In this document: one piece after another, positions 51,005 to 59,822 of the stretch
How the letters are laid out: each line of letters opens with the position of its first letter
Numbering within the stretch: the stretch's first letter is position 1
Source of the DNA: Actinoplanes sichuanensis
GTDB taxonomy: Bacteria; Actinomycetota; Actinomycetes; Mycobacteriales; Micromonosporaceae
DNA: 64,000 bases
NCBI RefSeq assembly: GCF_033097365.1
Contig: NZ_AP028461.1
Span: 4,340,001 to 4,404,000 of the forward strand
Reading direction: 5' to 3'
Made by a program: the position numbers and the translations under genes
The notes under the pieces: model-generated
What the model was told of the DNA's origin: nothing
Database searches by the model: none
The model's input: only the letters and a program-made list of their open reading frames with translations

Positions 51005-51648
51005 CCGAGGCAGTTCGACCCGAGACGTTCTGGGAGCAGCATTACCGAACCCGACACGACGGCGACGCCGCGCGCCCCAACAGGATCCTGACGGAAGTGG
51101 CCGCCACGTTGCCATGCGGCGACGCGCTCGATCTGGGGTGCGGGCTCGGCGGCGACACACTCTGGCTGGCCCGCCACGGATGGCAGGTCACGGCGGTGGA
51201 CATCGCCGGCATCGCCGTCGAGCGGCTGCGGGCGCTCGCCCGGCGATCCGACCTACAGGACCGAGTGACCGTCGAACAGCACGACCTGGCCCGAACCTTC
51301 CCGACCGGGCACTTCGACCTGATCTCCGCGCACTACCTGCACACACCCTTCGCACTGGACCGCACGCGCGTGCTGCGGACCGCGGCGCACGCGCTACGTC
51401 CCGGCGGGCATCTGCTGATCGTCGACCACGGCTCGACCGCACCCTGGTCATGGAACCAGGACCCGGGCGCGCATCACCCCACGCCCGCCCAGATCGCAGC
51501 CCGACTCTGCCTCGACCCCGGCCGGTGGTCCGTCGTACGCGCCGACATGCCGCAACGCCGGGCCACCGGGCCGGGCGGGCAGACCGCCACCGTCGTCGAC
51601 AACGTGCTGCTCATTCAACGACACGAGGGGACACCTGATGCCGCGTAA
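51001..51648 (+). CDS. Class I SAM-dependent methyltransferase
   Basis: A 215-residue methyltransferase. Motif I is ALDLGCGLGGDTLWLA, followed by WQVTAVDIAGIAVERL with the acidic residue that holds the SAM ribose. FDLISAHYLHTPF and LRPGGHLLIVDHG are later motifs. The FWEQHYRTR start resembles the tellurite-resistance/thiopurine type of small methyltransferases. ATG at 51001 overlaps the small ORF; its end overlaps the DinB gene by 11 bases. Substrate unknown; a small toxic molecule or thiol is plausible given the DinB partner. Confidence 0.88.
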   Translation: MTEAVRPETFWEQHYRTRHDGDAARPNRILTEVAATLPCGDALDLGCGLGGDTLWLARHGWQVTAVDIAGIAVERLRALARRSDLQDRVTVEQHDLARTFPTGHFDLISAHYLHTPFALDRTRVLRTAAHALRPGGHLLIVDHGSTAPWSWNQDPGAHHPTPAQIAARLCLDPGRWSVVRADMPQRRATGPGGQTATVVDNVLLIQRHEGTPDAA

Positions 51649-52120
51649 GGACACCGGACCCGCATGGACCGACCCCGGCGAGAAGGACACGCTCGTCGGC
51701 TTCCTCGATTACCTGCGCACCGCGCTCATCGACAAGGTCGCCGATGTGCCGGAGCCCGCCGTCCGCACTGCCGGCGTCGCCTCCGGCACCAACCTGCTCG
51801 GCCTGATCAAGCACGTCACGGCCGTCGAGCGGTTCTACTTCCTCGAAGAACCGATCACCGATATGCGCCGCACCTTCCGGCCCACGCGGGACGAGACCGT
51901 GCAGAGCCTGATCGCCGGATACCGGGCGACCATCGAGCAGGCCGACCGGGTCATCGGCGCTTGGACCGATCTGACCCGGCCCGCGCCCCGCCCGCCGGGT
52001 CGCGGCGCCCTGCCGCCGTCACAGCGGTGGGTGCTCGTTCACATGATCGAGGAGATCGGACGGCACGCCGGACACGCCGACATCCTCCGCGAACAGATCG
52101 ACGGCGCAACCGGCCGGTGA
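51638..52120 (+). CDS. DinB/DUF664-family protein
   Basis: A 160-residue four-helix protein of the DUF664/DinB superfamily. Typical pieces are TLVGFLDYLRTALIDKV, TNLLGLIKHVTAVERFYF and WVLVHMIEEIGRHAGHADILREQIDG. Histidines in IKHV and in MIEEIGRHAGHAD are the likely metal ligands. Some relatives use mycothiol or bacillithiol, so a detoxification role is possible. It overlaps the methyltransferase gene, and a strong hairpin follows 22 bases after the stop. A frameshifted relative lies at 32059. Confidence 0.88.
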   Translation: MPRKDTGPAWTDPGEKDTLVGFLDYLRTALIDKVADVPEPAVRTAGVASGTNLLGLIKHVTAVERFYFLEEPITDMRRTFRPTRDETVQSLIAGYRATIEQADRVIGAWTDLTRPAPRPPGRGALPPSQRWVLVHMIEEIGRHAGHADILREQIDGATGR

Positions 52121-52141
52121 ACCAGTTCGTGAGGTGGTGGT

Positions 52142-52175
52142 CGAGTGCGGTCGACGCTGCCGCCGACCGCACTCG
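52142..52175. terminator. Hairpin between the DinB and MFS genes
   Basis: CGAGTGCGGTCG (52142-52153) and CGACCGCACTCG (52164-52175) are perfect 12-base complements with a ten-base loop. It sits between two convergent genes (stops at 52120 and 52185) and can serve both. Confidence 0.78.
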
Positions 52176-52184
52176 GGAGCACGC

Positions 52185-53663
52185 TCACGGTGCGGAAGTC
52201 TCCGGATCGGGCGCGGCGGTGGTGCGGGGCAGGGCGAGCATCGTGACCGCGGCCAGCAGGTAGGCGGCGACCTGCCAGGGCAGGACCTGGGCGAGGCCGT
52301 GGCCGTACAGCTGTGGGGCGCCCGCGGTCGGTGAGGTGTCGAGGGCGTTGAAGAACACGGTGCCCAGGACCGCGATCCCGGCCGCGCCGCCGATCTGTGT
52401 GACGGTGGACAGCACCCCGCCGGCGGCTCCGGCGTGCTGCCCTGGCACACCGGCCAACACGACGTTGACCAGGATCGGGGCGGCCAGTCCCAGGCCCAGG
52501 CCGCCGAGCAGCAGCGCACCGGCCAGCGGCCGGTAGCCGGGCGTGCCGCCGTCGCGGACCAGCAGCCACAGCAGCCCCTGGGATGCGGCGAGCGTCAGGG
52601 AGCCGGTGACCAGCAGGATCCGGCCTGCTTTCGCCGCGAGGGCCACCCCGGCGCCGGAGGTGAGCATCGAGCCGATGGCGTACGGCAGGATCACCAGACC
52701 GGTCTGCCACGCCGAACGGCCCGTGCCGGACTGCAGGTAGATCGACAGGACCAGGAAGAACGACGACAGGGCGCCGAAGAACAACACCGACGCGGCCAGC
52801 CCGGCGGTGAACGGGCGTACGGCCAGCAGCGCCGGATCGAGGATCGGCTGCCCACCCTCGGCCGCCACCCGCCGCTCCCAGGCGACGAAACCGACGAGCA
52901 GGACCAGGCCCCCGGCCAGCAGCACCCACCCCCACCAGGGCCGGCCCCAGTCGCGGCCCTGGACCAACGGCAGCAGCACCAGCACGACAGCGACCGCCGA
53001 CAGCACCGCACCGGTGAGGTCCAGGCGGGCCCGTTCCGGCGCGGTGGACTCCGGCAGCACCCGGATGCCCAGTACCAGGGCGATCAACGCGACCGGAATG
53101 TTGATCCAGAAGACCGTGCGCCAGCCGAGGCCCCACAGGTCCGCGTCGACCAGGGCACCTCCGAGCAGCGGCCCGGCGACCGCGGCCAGGCCCTGCACCG
53201 CGCCGTAGGCCCCGAACGCCTTGGCCATCGCGGCCGGCGGGAACGACGACCGGATGATCCCGAAGACCTGTGGGACCAGGAACCCGCCCGCCAGTCCCTG
53301 TACCGCGCGTAGCGCGATCAGCGTCTCGGCGGTCGGGGCGAGCGCGCAGGCCGCGGACGCGACGGCGAAGCAGGTCAACGAGACGAGAAAAACCCGACGG
53401 CGGCCGTACGCGTCACCGATGCGCCCGCCGGTGATCAGGCCGGATCCGAGAGCCAGGGTGTAGGCGGCCACCGTCCACTGCAGTTGAGACTCACCGGCGC
53501 CCAAGTCGGCGGCGATGTCCGGGGCGGCGACCGTGACGATGGTGACGTCGAGTAGGTCCATGAACGAGGCGAACAGGACGACCAGCAGGGCGATCGAGGC
53601 CCGCCGGTCGCTGATCGCGGGCGGGTGGGACGCCGAGGTCGCGGCACGAGAACGTGTGGTCAT
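52185..53663 (-). CDS. EmrB/QacA-type (DHA2) MFS drug transporter
   Basis: A 492-residue transporter with about fourteen membrane helices, the DHA2 size. LLDVTIVTVAAPDIAADLG is the motif D1 region, GGRIGDAYGRRRVFL the loop 2-3 motif A, and LRAVQGLAGGFLVPQ and GPLLGGALVDADLWGLGWRTVFWI are motifs B and C. It exports hydrophobic drugs using the proton gradient. ATG at 53663 is favoured. It is divergent from a WYL regulator gene with a strong inverted repeat between the starts, so its expression is probably controlled by that protein. Confidence 0.9.
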   Translation of the reverse strand: MTTRSRAATSASHPPAISDRRASIALLVVLFASFMDLLDVTIVTVAAPDIAADLGAGESQLQWTVAAYTLALGSGLITGGRIGDAYGRRRVFLVSLTCFAVASAACALAPTAETLIALRAVQGLAGGFLVPQVFGIIRSSFPPAAMAKAFGAYGAVQGLAAVAGPLLGGALVDADLWGLGWRTVFWINIPVALIALVLGIRVLPESTAPERARLDLTGAVLSAVAVVLVLLPLVQGRDWGRPWWGWVLLAGGLVLLVGFVAWERRVAAEGGQPILDPALLAVRPFTAGLAASVLFFGALSSFFLVLSIYLQSGTGRSAWQTGLVILPYAIGSMLTSGAGVALAAKAGRILLVTGSLTLAASQGLLWLLVRDGGTPGYRPLAGALLLGGLGLGLAAPILVNVVLAGVPGQHAGAAGGVLSTVTQIGGAAGIAVLGTVFFNALDTSPTAGAPQLYGHGLAQVLPWQVAAYLLAAVTMLALPRTTAAPDPETSAP

Positions 53664-53682
53664 GGCAGGCACCATGGCAACC

Positions 53683-53707
53683 ATGGCGGTCACCGGCTGA
53701 CCGCCAT
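53683..53707. promoter_or_regulatory. Inverted repeat between MFS and WYL-regulator genes
   Basis: ATGGCGGTCA (53683-53692) and TGACCGCCAT (53698-53707) are perfect ten-base arms around CCGGC. The right arm includes the regulator's start codon at 53706, so a bound protein would block both genes in this 42-base gap. CATGGC repeats lie just to the left. Confidence 0.6.
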
Positions 53708-54743
53708 GTCTGCGATCGTGGATTTCGTGGCCGACACCTCCGCACGAATCCTGCGTCTGCTGTCGCTGCTCGAGGCACGCGTCGAGTGGCGCGGCAGTGA
53801 GCTCGCCGCCCGGCTGGACGTGTCGGCCCGGACCTTGCGACGCGATGTCGACACCCTCCGCGAGCTGGGCTATCCGGTCGACGCCGTGATGGGGGCCGGC
53901 GGCGGCTACCGGCTCGGTGCGGGCGGCCGGTTGCCGGCTCTGGTGCTCGACGACGACCAGGCGATCGCGATCGCGCTGGCGCTGCAGACGGCACCGGCGA
54001 CGGTGTCCGGTATCGACGACGCCGTCGCCCGGGCGCTGACCACTCTGCGCCAGGTCATGCCGGCCCGGCTGCGGGCGGCGAGCGAGGCGTTCGAGGTCAC
54101 CTCGCTGCGCAACTACTGGGAGTTCTCCGCCGCCCCGGTGGACGTGGCCACGCTGCGGACCGTGGGTGCGGCCATCCGTACCACCCGGGTGTTGTCGTTC
54201 GACTACCGCGACCCGGAGGGTGTCGTTCCCGATCCGGGCCGGCCGGGTTTCCGCCCGCCCCGCGAGGTGGAGCCGCATCACCTGGTCGTCTGGGCGGGCC
54301 GCTGGTATCTGATCGCCCGCGACCACCGCGACCGGTCCTGGCACACCTACCGGGTCGACCGGATCCTGCCTCGCACGCCGGGCGGCGGCGCGGTGTTCAC
54401 CCCGCAGCCGCTCACCCGCGACGACCTGACCCGCCTGGTGGTTCAGAACCCGAACCGGGGTGACACGCCCGGGCAGTGGCAGTGTGTCGGGTCGGCCGTC
54501 CTCGATCTGCCCGCCGGTGTCGTCGCCCGCTGGGCGCCGGGCGGCTCCGTCGTCGAGCCGGTCGGCGAGGACCGGAGCCGGCTCACCGTCGGCGGCTGGT
54601 CCTGGGCCGGGATCGCGGGTCTGCTCATCACGTTCGACACCGCGCTCAGCGACGTCGAGCCCTCGCAGCTGCGCGACGTCATGGACCAGATCGGCCGGCG
54701 GCTGCGGGCGGCGACGTCGCCTGCCGACGCGGTGGACGGCTGA
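53706..54743 (+). CDS. WYL-domain transcriptional regulator
   Basis: A 345-residue regulator. Residues about 10-60 are a DeoR-type helix-turn-helix (GSELAARLDVSARTLRRDVDTL). Residues about 135-260 are the WYL domain, with VVWAGRWYLIARDHRD holding the W-Y-L triplet, followed by RVDRIL. A C-terminal WCX-like extension completes the usual architecture. It probably senses a ligand through WYL and controls the divergent efflux gene. ATG at 53706 lies within an inverted repeat. Confidence 0.9.
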   Translation: MSAIVDFVADTSARILRLLSLLEARVEWRGSELAARLDVSARTLRRDVDTLRELGYPVDAVMGAGGGYRLGAGGRLPALVLDDDQAIAIALALQTAPATVSGIDDAVARALTTLRQVMPARLRAASEAFEVTSLRNYWEFSAAPVDVATLRTVGAAIRTTRVLSFDYRDPEGVVPDPGRPGFRPPREVEPHHLVVWAGRWYLIARDHRDRSWHTYRVDRILPRTPGGGAVFTPQPLTRDDLTRLVVQNPNRGDTPGQWQCVGSAVLDLPAGVVARWAPGGSVVEPVGEDRSRLTVGGWSWAGIAGLLITFDTALSDVEPSQLRDVMDQIGRRLRAATSPADAVDG

Positions 54744-54780
54744 CGGCGGCACCGACCCGCTTCTCGTCACTGATCAGCGA

Positions 54781-55338
54781 TCAGCCGGAGAAGGCCTCCT
54801 TCTTGCACTGCATCATCTTCTCCGAGCCGGCGTCGCCGAGCGGCCCGATCTTGCCCAGGCCGAACTCGTTGGTGTCACGGTTCTCGATCCGCACGTCGTA
54901 ACCCGCGTCCTTGGCGCACTGGTACCACTCGCGCATGTTGTCCTTGAACTCTGCCGGATCGGCGCGTTTCTGGTTGTCTTCGAACGCCTCGGGGTGCTTG
55001 GACTCGCAGGCTTCGAAGGTCTCCTTCTGGTTCGCCTCCACATCCGCCATGGTGATGCCCTTCTGCAGCATCAGTGTGGCCTGGCCCCGGTAGGACGGGC
55101 CGCCGTTGTCCACCAGGCAGTCCTCCCAGACGCGAGCCATGGCCTGGATTTCGGCGGCGGTGGCGTCGGCCGGGATCACGGGTCGGTCGGCCGCGGCTGC
55201 GGTGTCCGACGGTGCGGCCGTAGTGGACGGCCCGGTCTGCAGCGTGGCCACCCGCGAACCCGACTCGGTGTCGGCAGAACAGCCGGCGCTCAGCAGGACG
55301 AGCGCGGTGAACAGGGAGGCGATGACTTTCTTCGGCAT
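54781..55338 (-). CDS. Hypothetical lipoprotein, 185 aa
   Basis: The signal peptide ends in lipobox LSAGC (Cys 20). A Ser/Thr/Ala-rich linker is followed by a helical domain with conserved-looking cysteines in WEDCLVDNG, FEACESKHP and WYQCAKDAG, plus a final MMQCKKEAF. Four cysteines at such spacing suggest disulfides outside the membrane. ATG at 55338. It is divergent from the response regulator gene, and the repeats between them suggest that the two-component system controls it. Function unknown. Confidence 0.8.
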   Translation of the reverse strand: MPKKVIASLFTALVLLSAGCSADTESGSRVATLQTGPSTTAAPSDTAAAADRPVIPADATAAEIQAMARVWEDCLVDNGGPSYRGQATLMLQKGITMADVEANQKETFEACESKHPEAFEDNQKRADPAEFKDNMREWYQCAKDAGYDVRIENRDTNEFGLGKIGPLGDAGSEKMMQCKKEAFSG

Positions 55339-55360
55339 GGGCGCAGCGTGGCAGAAGACC

Positions 55361-55444
55361 TTTAGATTCCTCTTAGGGTGCCGCCGAGCAGATGTTAAGG
55401 AACCTGTTAGATCTGCGCAGGAAACGGTGCGGGCCACTTATAGT
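55361..55444 (+). promoter_or_regulatory. TTAG direct repeats and leaderless-type promoter of the response regulator
   Basis: TTTAGATTCCTCTTAG (55361-55376) and GTTAAGGAACCTGTTAG (55394-55410) each carry two TTAG/TTAA units 11-12 bases apart, the layout bound by OmpR-type regulators. TATAGT (55439-55444) is a good -10 that ends seven bases before the GTG at 55452, so the transcript should begin at the start codon. A clear -35 is missing, which fits activation by a bound regulator. Confidence 0.55.
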
Positions 55445-55451
55445 CGTCGCC

Positions 55452-56144
55452 GTGCAAGCGTATCTACTGGTCGCCGAAGACGACCCGGCCCAGGCCGAGG
55501 GCCTGCGGCGATATCTGGTCGCCGAGGGGCATGAGGTGCTGGTGGTACACGACGGGCGGGCCGCGTTGGAACAATTCCGTCGCCGGAAACCCGACCTGCT
55601 GGTTCTGGATCTGATGATGCCCGGCGTGGACGGGCTGACCGTGTGCCGCACTCTGCGAAGGGAAACGGAAACCCCGATCCTGATGCTCACCGCGCGTTCC
55701 GACGAGCACGATCTGCTCACCGGACTCGACGGTGGTGCCGACGACTATTTGACGAAACCATTCTCGCCCCGGGAATTGCTCGCCCGGGTCCGGGCCCTGC
55801 TGCGTCGCGGCCGCGCCCACGACACCACCGGCTCCGGTCTGCTGAGCGTCGGCACGCTCGGCGTCGACGTCCACCGCCATGTGGTGCACGACGACGGGCG
55901 CCCGGTCGAATGCACTCCCGGCGAGTTCGCGATCCTGGCCGCCATGGCGGCCCAACCCGACCGGGTCTTCACCCGCGCGCAGCTACTGACCCACACCAAC
56001 GGCGCGGAACGTGACTCGATCGAGCGCAGCATCGACGTACACGTCCTCAACCTGCGCCGCAAGATCGAACCCGATCCGCGGCGGCCGTCGCGTCTGCTGA
56101 CCGTCTACGGCGTCGGCTACAAACTGACCGCGGGAACACCCTGA
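55452..56144 (+). CDS. OmpR-family response regulator
   Basis: A 230-residue response regulator. The receiver has acidic E9/D10, phosphoacceptor Asp 53 (LLVLDLMMPG) and Lys 102 (YLTKPF). The DNA-binding winged helix ends VHVLNLRRKIEPD and LLTVYGVGYKL. GTG at 55452 has no ribosome site but a -10 ending seven bases upstream, so it is probably translated from a leaderless mRNA. Its stop overlaps the kinase start (TGATG). Targets are likely the flanking lipoprotein and the export operon at 57961-61042. Confidence 0.92.
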   Translation: MQAYLLVAEDDPAQAEGLRRYLVAEGHEVLVVHDGRAALEQFRRRKPDLLVLDLMMPGVDGLTVCRTLRRETETPILMLTARSDEHDLLTGLDGGADDYLTKPFSPRELLARVRALLRRGRAHDTTGSGLLSVGTLGVDVHRHVVHDDGRPVECTPGEFAILAAMAAQPDRVFTRAQLLTHTNGAERDSIERSIDVHVLNLRRKIEPDPRRPSRLLTVYGVGYKLTAGTP

Positions 56145-57925
56145 TGGATGTGCCCCGGGTGCCGCTGCATCGCAGCCTCATCTTCCGGTTGCTGGCGGCC
56201 TCACTGACGATCGCCACCGTCGCGGTCGTCGCCACCGCCTGGCTCGCCACGCAGGCCGCCTCGCAGACCATCCAGAAACAGATCGGGCAGTCGCTGAGCG
56301 ACGACAAGAACGTCTACGACGAGCTTCTCGCCCACGCCGCCACCCACCAGGACTGGTCCGGGGTGTCGCCGCTGCTCACCACTCTCGCGGCGAAGATCCA
56401 GCGGCGCATCACGCTGACGACCGACACCCTTCGGGTCATCGCCGATTCGGCACCGGGGCCGTCGCTGGCCGACGCCCGGCCGTCGGCGACCGTCGACGCG
56501 CTGGCGGTGGATGCCGCGCTCACCGGCCGCACGAACCGGATCGACTACCGCATCGTCGGCCCGTACCGGCTCACCGCCGCCGAGCAGCGCAGCATTCGCG
56601 AGCAGCTGACGACGGCGTTGGACTGCCTGCACGACGGGGGCGCCGAGGGTCGGATCGTCAGCGGCCACTTCGGCCGGCCGAAGGTGGCCGTCACGGAGTT
56701 GGGCAAGTTGGACTCCCTGTGCGAGTTGGTCCCGTCGACGGCGAAGAGTGAACAGCGGCCGCTTGCGCAGCTGCGGAGACTCGTCGCCGCGTGTGCGGGC
56801 GAGAAGGACCCCGAGCAGGTCTCCATCGCTGCGGACCTGACGATCAGGATCGTCGATCCGCAGACGTTCCAGAGTGATCCCGCCCGGGAGGCCGAGGCCA
56901 CCGCCTGCCTCGACGGTTCCCTGCGTACGCAACTCGACCCGTATGTGGCACCACCCGCGCTGCTGTTCGTCACCGACCCCGCCGATCCGACCTCCGGACA
57001 GGTGTTTCCGCTGTCGCGGCGGAATCTGATCCGGACCGGCACCGTCACCGCCGTGGTGCTGGCTCTCGCCGTGGTCGTGACGGTCCTGGTCGGTCGCCGT
57101 CTGACCCGGCCCCTGCGGGCGCTGACCGAAGCCGCCCGCCGACCCGACGGCCATCCACGAGTCAAGGTCACCGGCCGCGACGAGATCGGCTACCTCGCCG
57201 CCGCCCTGGACGAGCTGGCCGAGCGCCGCGAGCAGTCCGAGCAGCAGCGCCGCGCCATGGTCAGCGACGTGGCCCACGAACTGCGTAATCCGCTGACCAA
57301 CATCAAGACGTGGCTCGAGGCCGTACACGACGGGCTCGCCACGGTCGACGGGCCGGTGCTGACGCTCCTGCAGGAGCAGACCGCGCAGCTGCAGCACATC
57401 GTTGACGACCTGCGTGACCTCGCCGCCGCCGACGCCGGGACCTTCCGCATGCACCCGGAGGCGACCTTCGTCAACGACGTCGCCGCGCAGGTCGTCGACG
57501 CCCACCGTCCGAACGCCGCGACGGCCCGGGTGGGTCTGGCGACCGAGTTCGACGACGACCCCGAACTGCTGGTGGATCCGGTACGGGTGAGGCAGCTGAT
57601 CGGCAACCTGCTCTCCAACGCCATCCGGCACACCCCACCCGGGGGCACCGTGACCGTCCGGACCAGCACCGGCGACGACCGGTTCGTCCTCGCGGTCGCC
57701 GACACCGGTGTCGGCATCGATCCGGGCGACCTGCCCAAGATCTTCGAGCGATTCTGGCGTACGGACCAGTCCCGCACCCGCCACACCGGCGGCAGTGGCC
57801 TCGGTCTTTCGATCGCCCGCCAGATCGCCGACGCTCACGGTGGTGAGATCACCGTGAGCAGCGAGGTCGGCGTGGGCACCACCGTCACGGTCAGCCTACC
57901 CGCGAGCCACGCCCCGACCGGATGA
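56144..57925 (+). CDS. Sensor histidine kinase
   Basis: A 593-residue membrane kinase. Membrane helix 1 is at about 12-36, a large extracellular sensor at about 37-295 containing several cysteines, and membrane helix 2 at 298-317. HAMP follows, then the dimerisation domain with the phosphorylated His 378 in VSDVAHELRNPL. The ATPase domain has N box NLLSNAIRHT, G1 DTGVGI and G2 GGSGLGLS. The sensor has no family I recognise. It overlaps the response regulator gene and is convergent with the export operon across a short hairpin. Confidence 0.92.
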   Translation: MDVPRVPLHRSLIFRLLAASLTIATVAVVATAWLATQAASQTIQKQIGQSLSDDKNVYDELLAHAATHQDWSGVSPLLTTLAAKIQRRITLTTDTLRVIADSAPGPSLADARPSATVDALAVDAALTGRTNRIDYRIVGPYRLTAAEQRSIREQLTTALDCLHDGGAEGRIVSGHFGRPKVAVTELGKLDSLCELVPSTAKSEQRPLAQLRRLVAACAGEKDPEQVSIAADLTIRIVDPQTFQSDPAREAEATACLDGSLRTQLDPYVAPPALLFVTDPADPTSGQVFPLSRRNLIRTGTVTAVVLALAVVVTVLVGRRLTRPLRALTEAARRPDGHPRVKVTGRDEIGYLAAALDELAERREQSEQQRRAMVSDVAHELRNPLTNIKTWLEAVHDGLATVDGPVLTLLQEQTAQLQHIVDDLRDLAAADAGTFRMHPEATFVNDVAAQVVDAHRPNAATARVGLATEFDDDPELLVDPVRVRQLIGNLLSNAIRHTPPGGTVTVRTSTGDDRFVLAVADTGVGIDPGDLPKIFERFWRTDQSRTRHTGGSGLGLSIARQIADAHGGEITVSSEVGVGTTVTVSLPASHAPTG

Positions 57926-57937
57926 CGCCCGCAGCAC

Positions 57938-57959
57938 CGAACCGGACGGGACCGGTTCG
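57938..57959. terminator. Hairpin between the kinase and export operon
   Basis: CGAACCGG (57938-57945) and CCGGTTCG (57952-57959) are perfect eight-base complements with a six-base loop, wedged in the 35-base gap between two convergent genes. Confidence 0.6.
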
Positions 57960-57960
57960 C

Positions 57961-59166
57961 CTACAACGACAACGCCTCCGTGGGCGGAAGGAGTGCGGCC
58001 CGCGCCGACGGGTAGACGCCGGCCAGCACACCGACGACGACCGCACCGCCCAGCCCGGCCACCGTCGACCACACCGGGATCACCAGCGGCCAGTCGTGCT
58101 GGGCCGCGTACCCGACGGTGGCGAGAGCACCCAGCAGCGTGCCGGCCGCGCCGCCCAGCGAGGCCAGGGCCACCGCCTCGGTCAGGAACTGCCCGCGGAT
58201 CTGCCCTCTGGTCGCGCCGAGCGCCCGGCGCAGGCCGATCTCGCCCCGGCGTTCGAGTACCGAGATCACCATGGTGTTGGCCACGCCGATGCCACCGACC
58301 AGCAGGGCCACCCCGGCCAGACCCAGGAACAGCGACGAGAAGGCGCTCTCGGTGGCGCGCTTGGCCGCCAGCGCGTCCGACGGGCGGCTGACCGTCACGC
58401 CGGCCGGGTCCTGTGGGCTGACGGTCGACGCCAGCACCGCCCGTACCTGCTCGATCGACGGTTCGTCACTCTGCACGTACAGGACGGTGGGGTGGCCGTC
58501 GAAGCCTAGTTCGGTCTGCGCCGTATTCCAGCCGACCAGTACCGACCGGTCGATCTCCGGGAGCAGCGGCACGCCGGCGAGGATGCCGACCACGGTGAAC
58601 CAGCGGTCGCCGATCATCAGTTGCTGGCCGGGTCCCGTGACGCCGAGCCGGGCGGCCGAGACGGAACCGAGCACCGCGGTCGGGAACTGCGCGGTCGCCT
58701 CGTTCAGCCACTGTCCCTGTTGCACCCGGGCGTTGATGGCGGGCAGCAGATCGAGCCGGCCGGCCAACACGGTCAGGCCCGATCCGTCGCGCGGGTCGGT
58801 GCGGTCGGAACGACGTACGACGGTATGGGTGTTGGCGACCGCGCTGGCTTTGCGCACCGGGCCGATCCGCTGGACCATGCCGACCGATTCGGGAGGCAAC
58901 AGCACCGGTGGCTGAGCATCGGGTTGGGTTCGTACTTCGAGCATGTTGGTGCCGAGAGCGGACAGCTCACGCATCAGGGCAGCCTGGCTGGACGCCGGAA
59001 TGCCGGTGACGACGATCATCGTGGCGATCCCGATCGCGATGCCCAACGCGGAGAGCGCTGCTCGCGCTTTGCGAGTGCGGAGACCGAGCAGGCCCAGGCT
59101 GAGTAGGTCGAGCGGGGCGAGCCGGACCGGCCGGGCGGCGGCGGACGCGGCGGTGTCGGTTCTCAT
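57961..59166 (-). CDS. MacB/FtsX-type ABC transporter permease
   Basis: A 401-residue permease. The first membrane helix follows [19 protein letters not shown]. The large extracellular domain runs to about residue 265. Three further helices contain [33 protein letters not shown], the conserved FtsX/MacB block (here in positions of about 285-315). It works with the ATPase at 59163 and the adaptor at 59819 to move peptides, lipids or drugs across the envelope. ATG at 59166 overlaps the ATPase stop (ATGA). Confidence 0.9.
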   Translation of the reverse strand: MRTDTAASAAARPVRLAPLDLLSLGLLGLRTRKARAALSALGIAIGIATMIVVTGIPASSQAALMRELSALGTNMLEVRTQPDAQPPVLLPPESVGMVQRIGPVRKASAVANTHTVVRRSDRTDPRDGSGLTVLAGRLDLLPAINARVQQGQWLNEATAQFPTAVLGSVSAARLGVTGPGQQLMIGDRWFTVVGILAGVPLLPEIDRSVLVGWNTAQTELGFDGHPTVLYVQSDEPSIEQVRAVLASTVSPQDPAGVTVSRPSDALAAKRATESAFSSLFLGLAGVALLVGGIGVANTMVISVLERRGEIGLRRALGATRGQIRGQFLTEAVALASLGGAAGTLLGALATVGYAAQHDWPLVIPVWSTVAGLGGAVVVGVLAGVYPSARAALLPPTEALSL

Positions 59167-59822
59167 GCCACCCTCCGCCCATCTCTGATCTCGACCTGCC
59201 GGGGCAGGGCGGCCGCGATGTCGCGGTCGTGGGTGATGACCGCGATCGTCGTGCCCTCGTGGTGCAGCCGATAGAGCAGTTCCAGCACCGACTGCCCGGT
59301 TCGGGTGTCGAGCGCGCCGGTCGGCTCGTCCGCGAGCAGAAGCGCCGGGTTGTGCACCAGGGCGCGGGCGATGGCGACGCGTTGCCGTTCACCACCGGAG
59401 AGTTGGTGCGGAAGATGGGCGATGCGGTGCGCCAGACCGACGCGTTCGAGCGCTTCGAGGGCGAGTGGTCGCCGTCGGCGCCGGGCCACTCCCGCGTAGA
59501 GCAGGCCGGTCGCGACGTTCTCGCCGGCGGTGAGCCCGGCCGTGAGGTGGAACTGCTGGAACACGAAACCCAGCCAGCGGCCGCGCAGTGCGGACAGGCG
59601 ACGGTCGGACAGCCCGGCGATGTCCAGTCCGCCCAGCTGGACGGTGCCGGCCGTCGGACGGGCCAGGGTGCCCATGATGTTCAGCAGCGTCGACTTGCCG
59701 GAGCCGGACGGCCCGACGATGGCCAGCATCTCACCCTCGTCGATGTCCACCGAGACGTTGTCGAGGGCGGTCACCCCGCCCGGGTAGCGCATCGACACGT
59801 CGCGTACCGAAAGGACCGTCAT
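59163..59822 (-). CDS. MacB/LolD-type ABC transporter ATPase
   Basis: A 219-residue ATPase with Walker [11 protein letters not shown]-loop FVFQQFHL, signature [15 protein letters not shown], Walker [14 protein letters not shown] and the switch histidine in VITHDRD. This sequence type (LolD/MacB) energises FtsX-like permeases. ATG at 59822 overlaps the adaptor stop (ATGA) and its stop overlaps the permease start, so the three proteins are produced in fixed ratio. Confidence 0.94.
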   Translation of the reverse strand: MTVLSVRDVSMRYPGGVTALDNVSVDIDEGEMLAIVGPSGSGKSTLLNIMGTLARPTAGTVQLGGLDIAGLSDRRLSALRGRWLGFVFQQFHLTAGLTAGENVATGLLYAGVARRRRRPLALEALERVGLAHRIAHLPHQLSGGERQRVAIARALVHNPALLLADEPTGALDTRTGQSVLELLYRLHHEGTTIAVITHDRDIAAALPRQVEIRDGRRVA

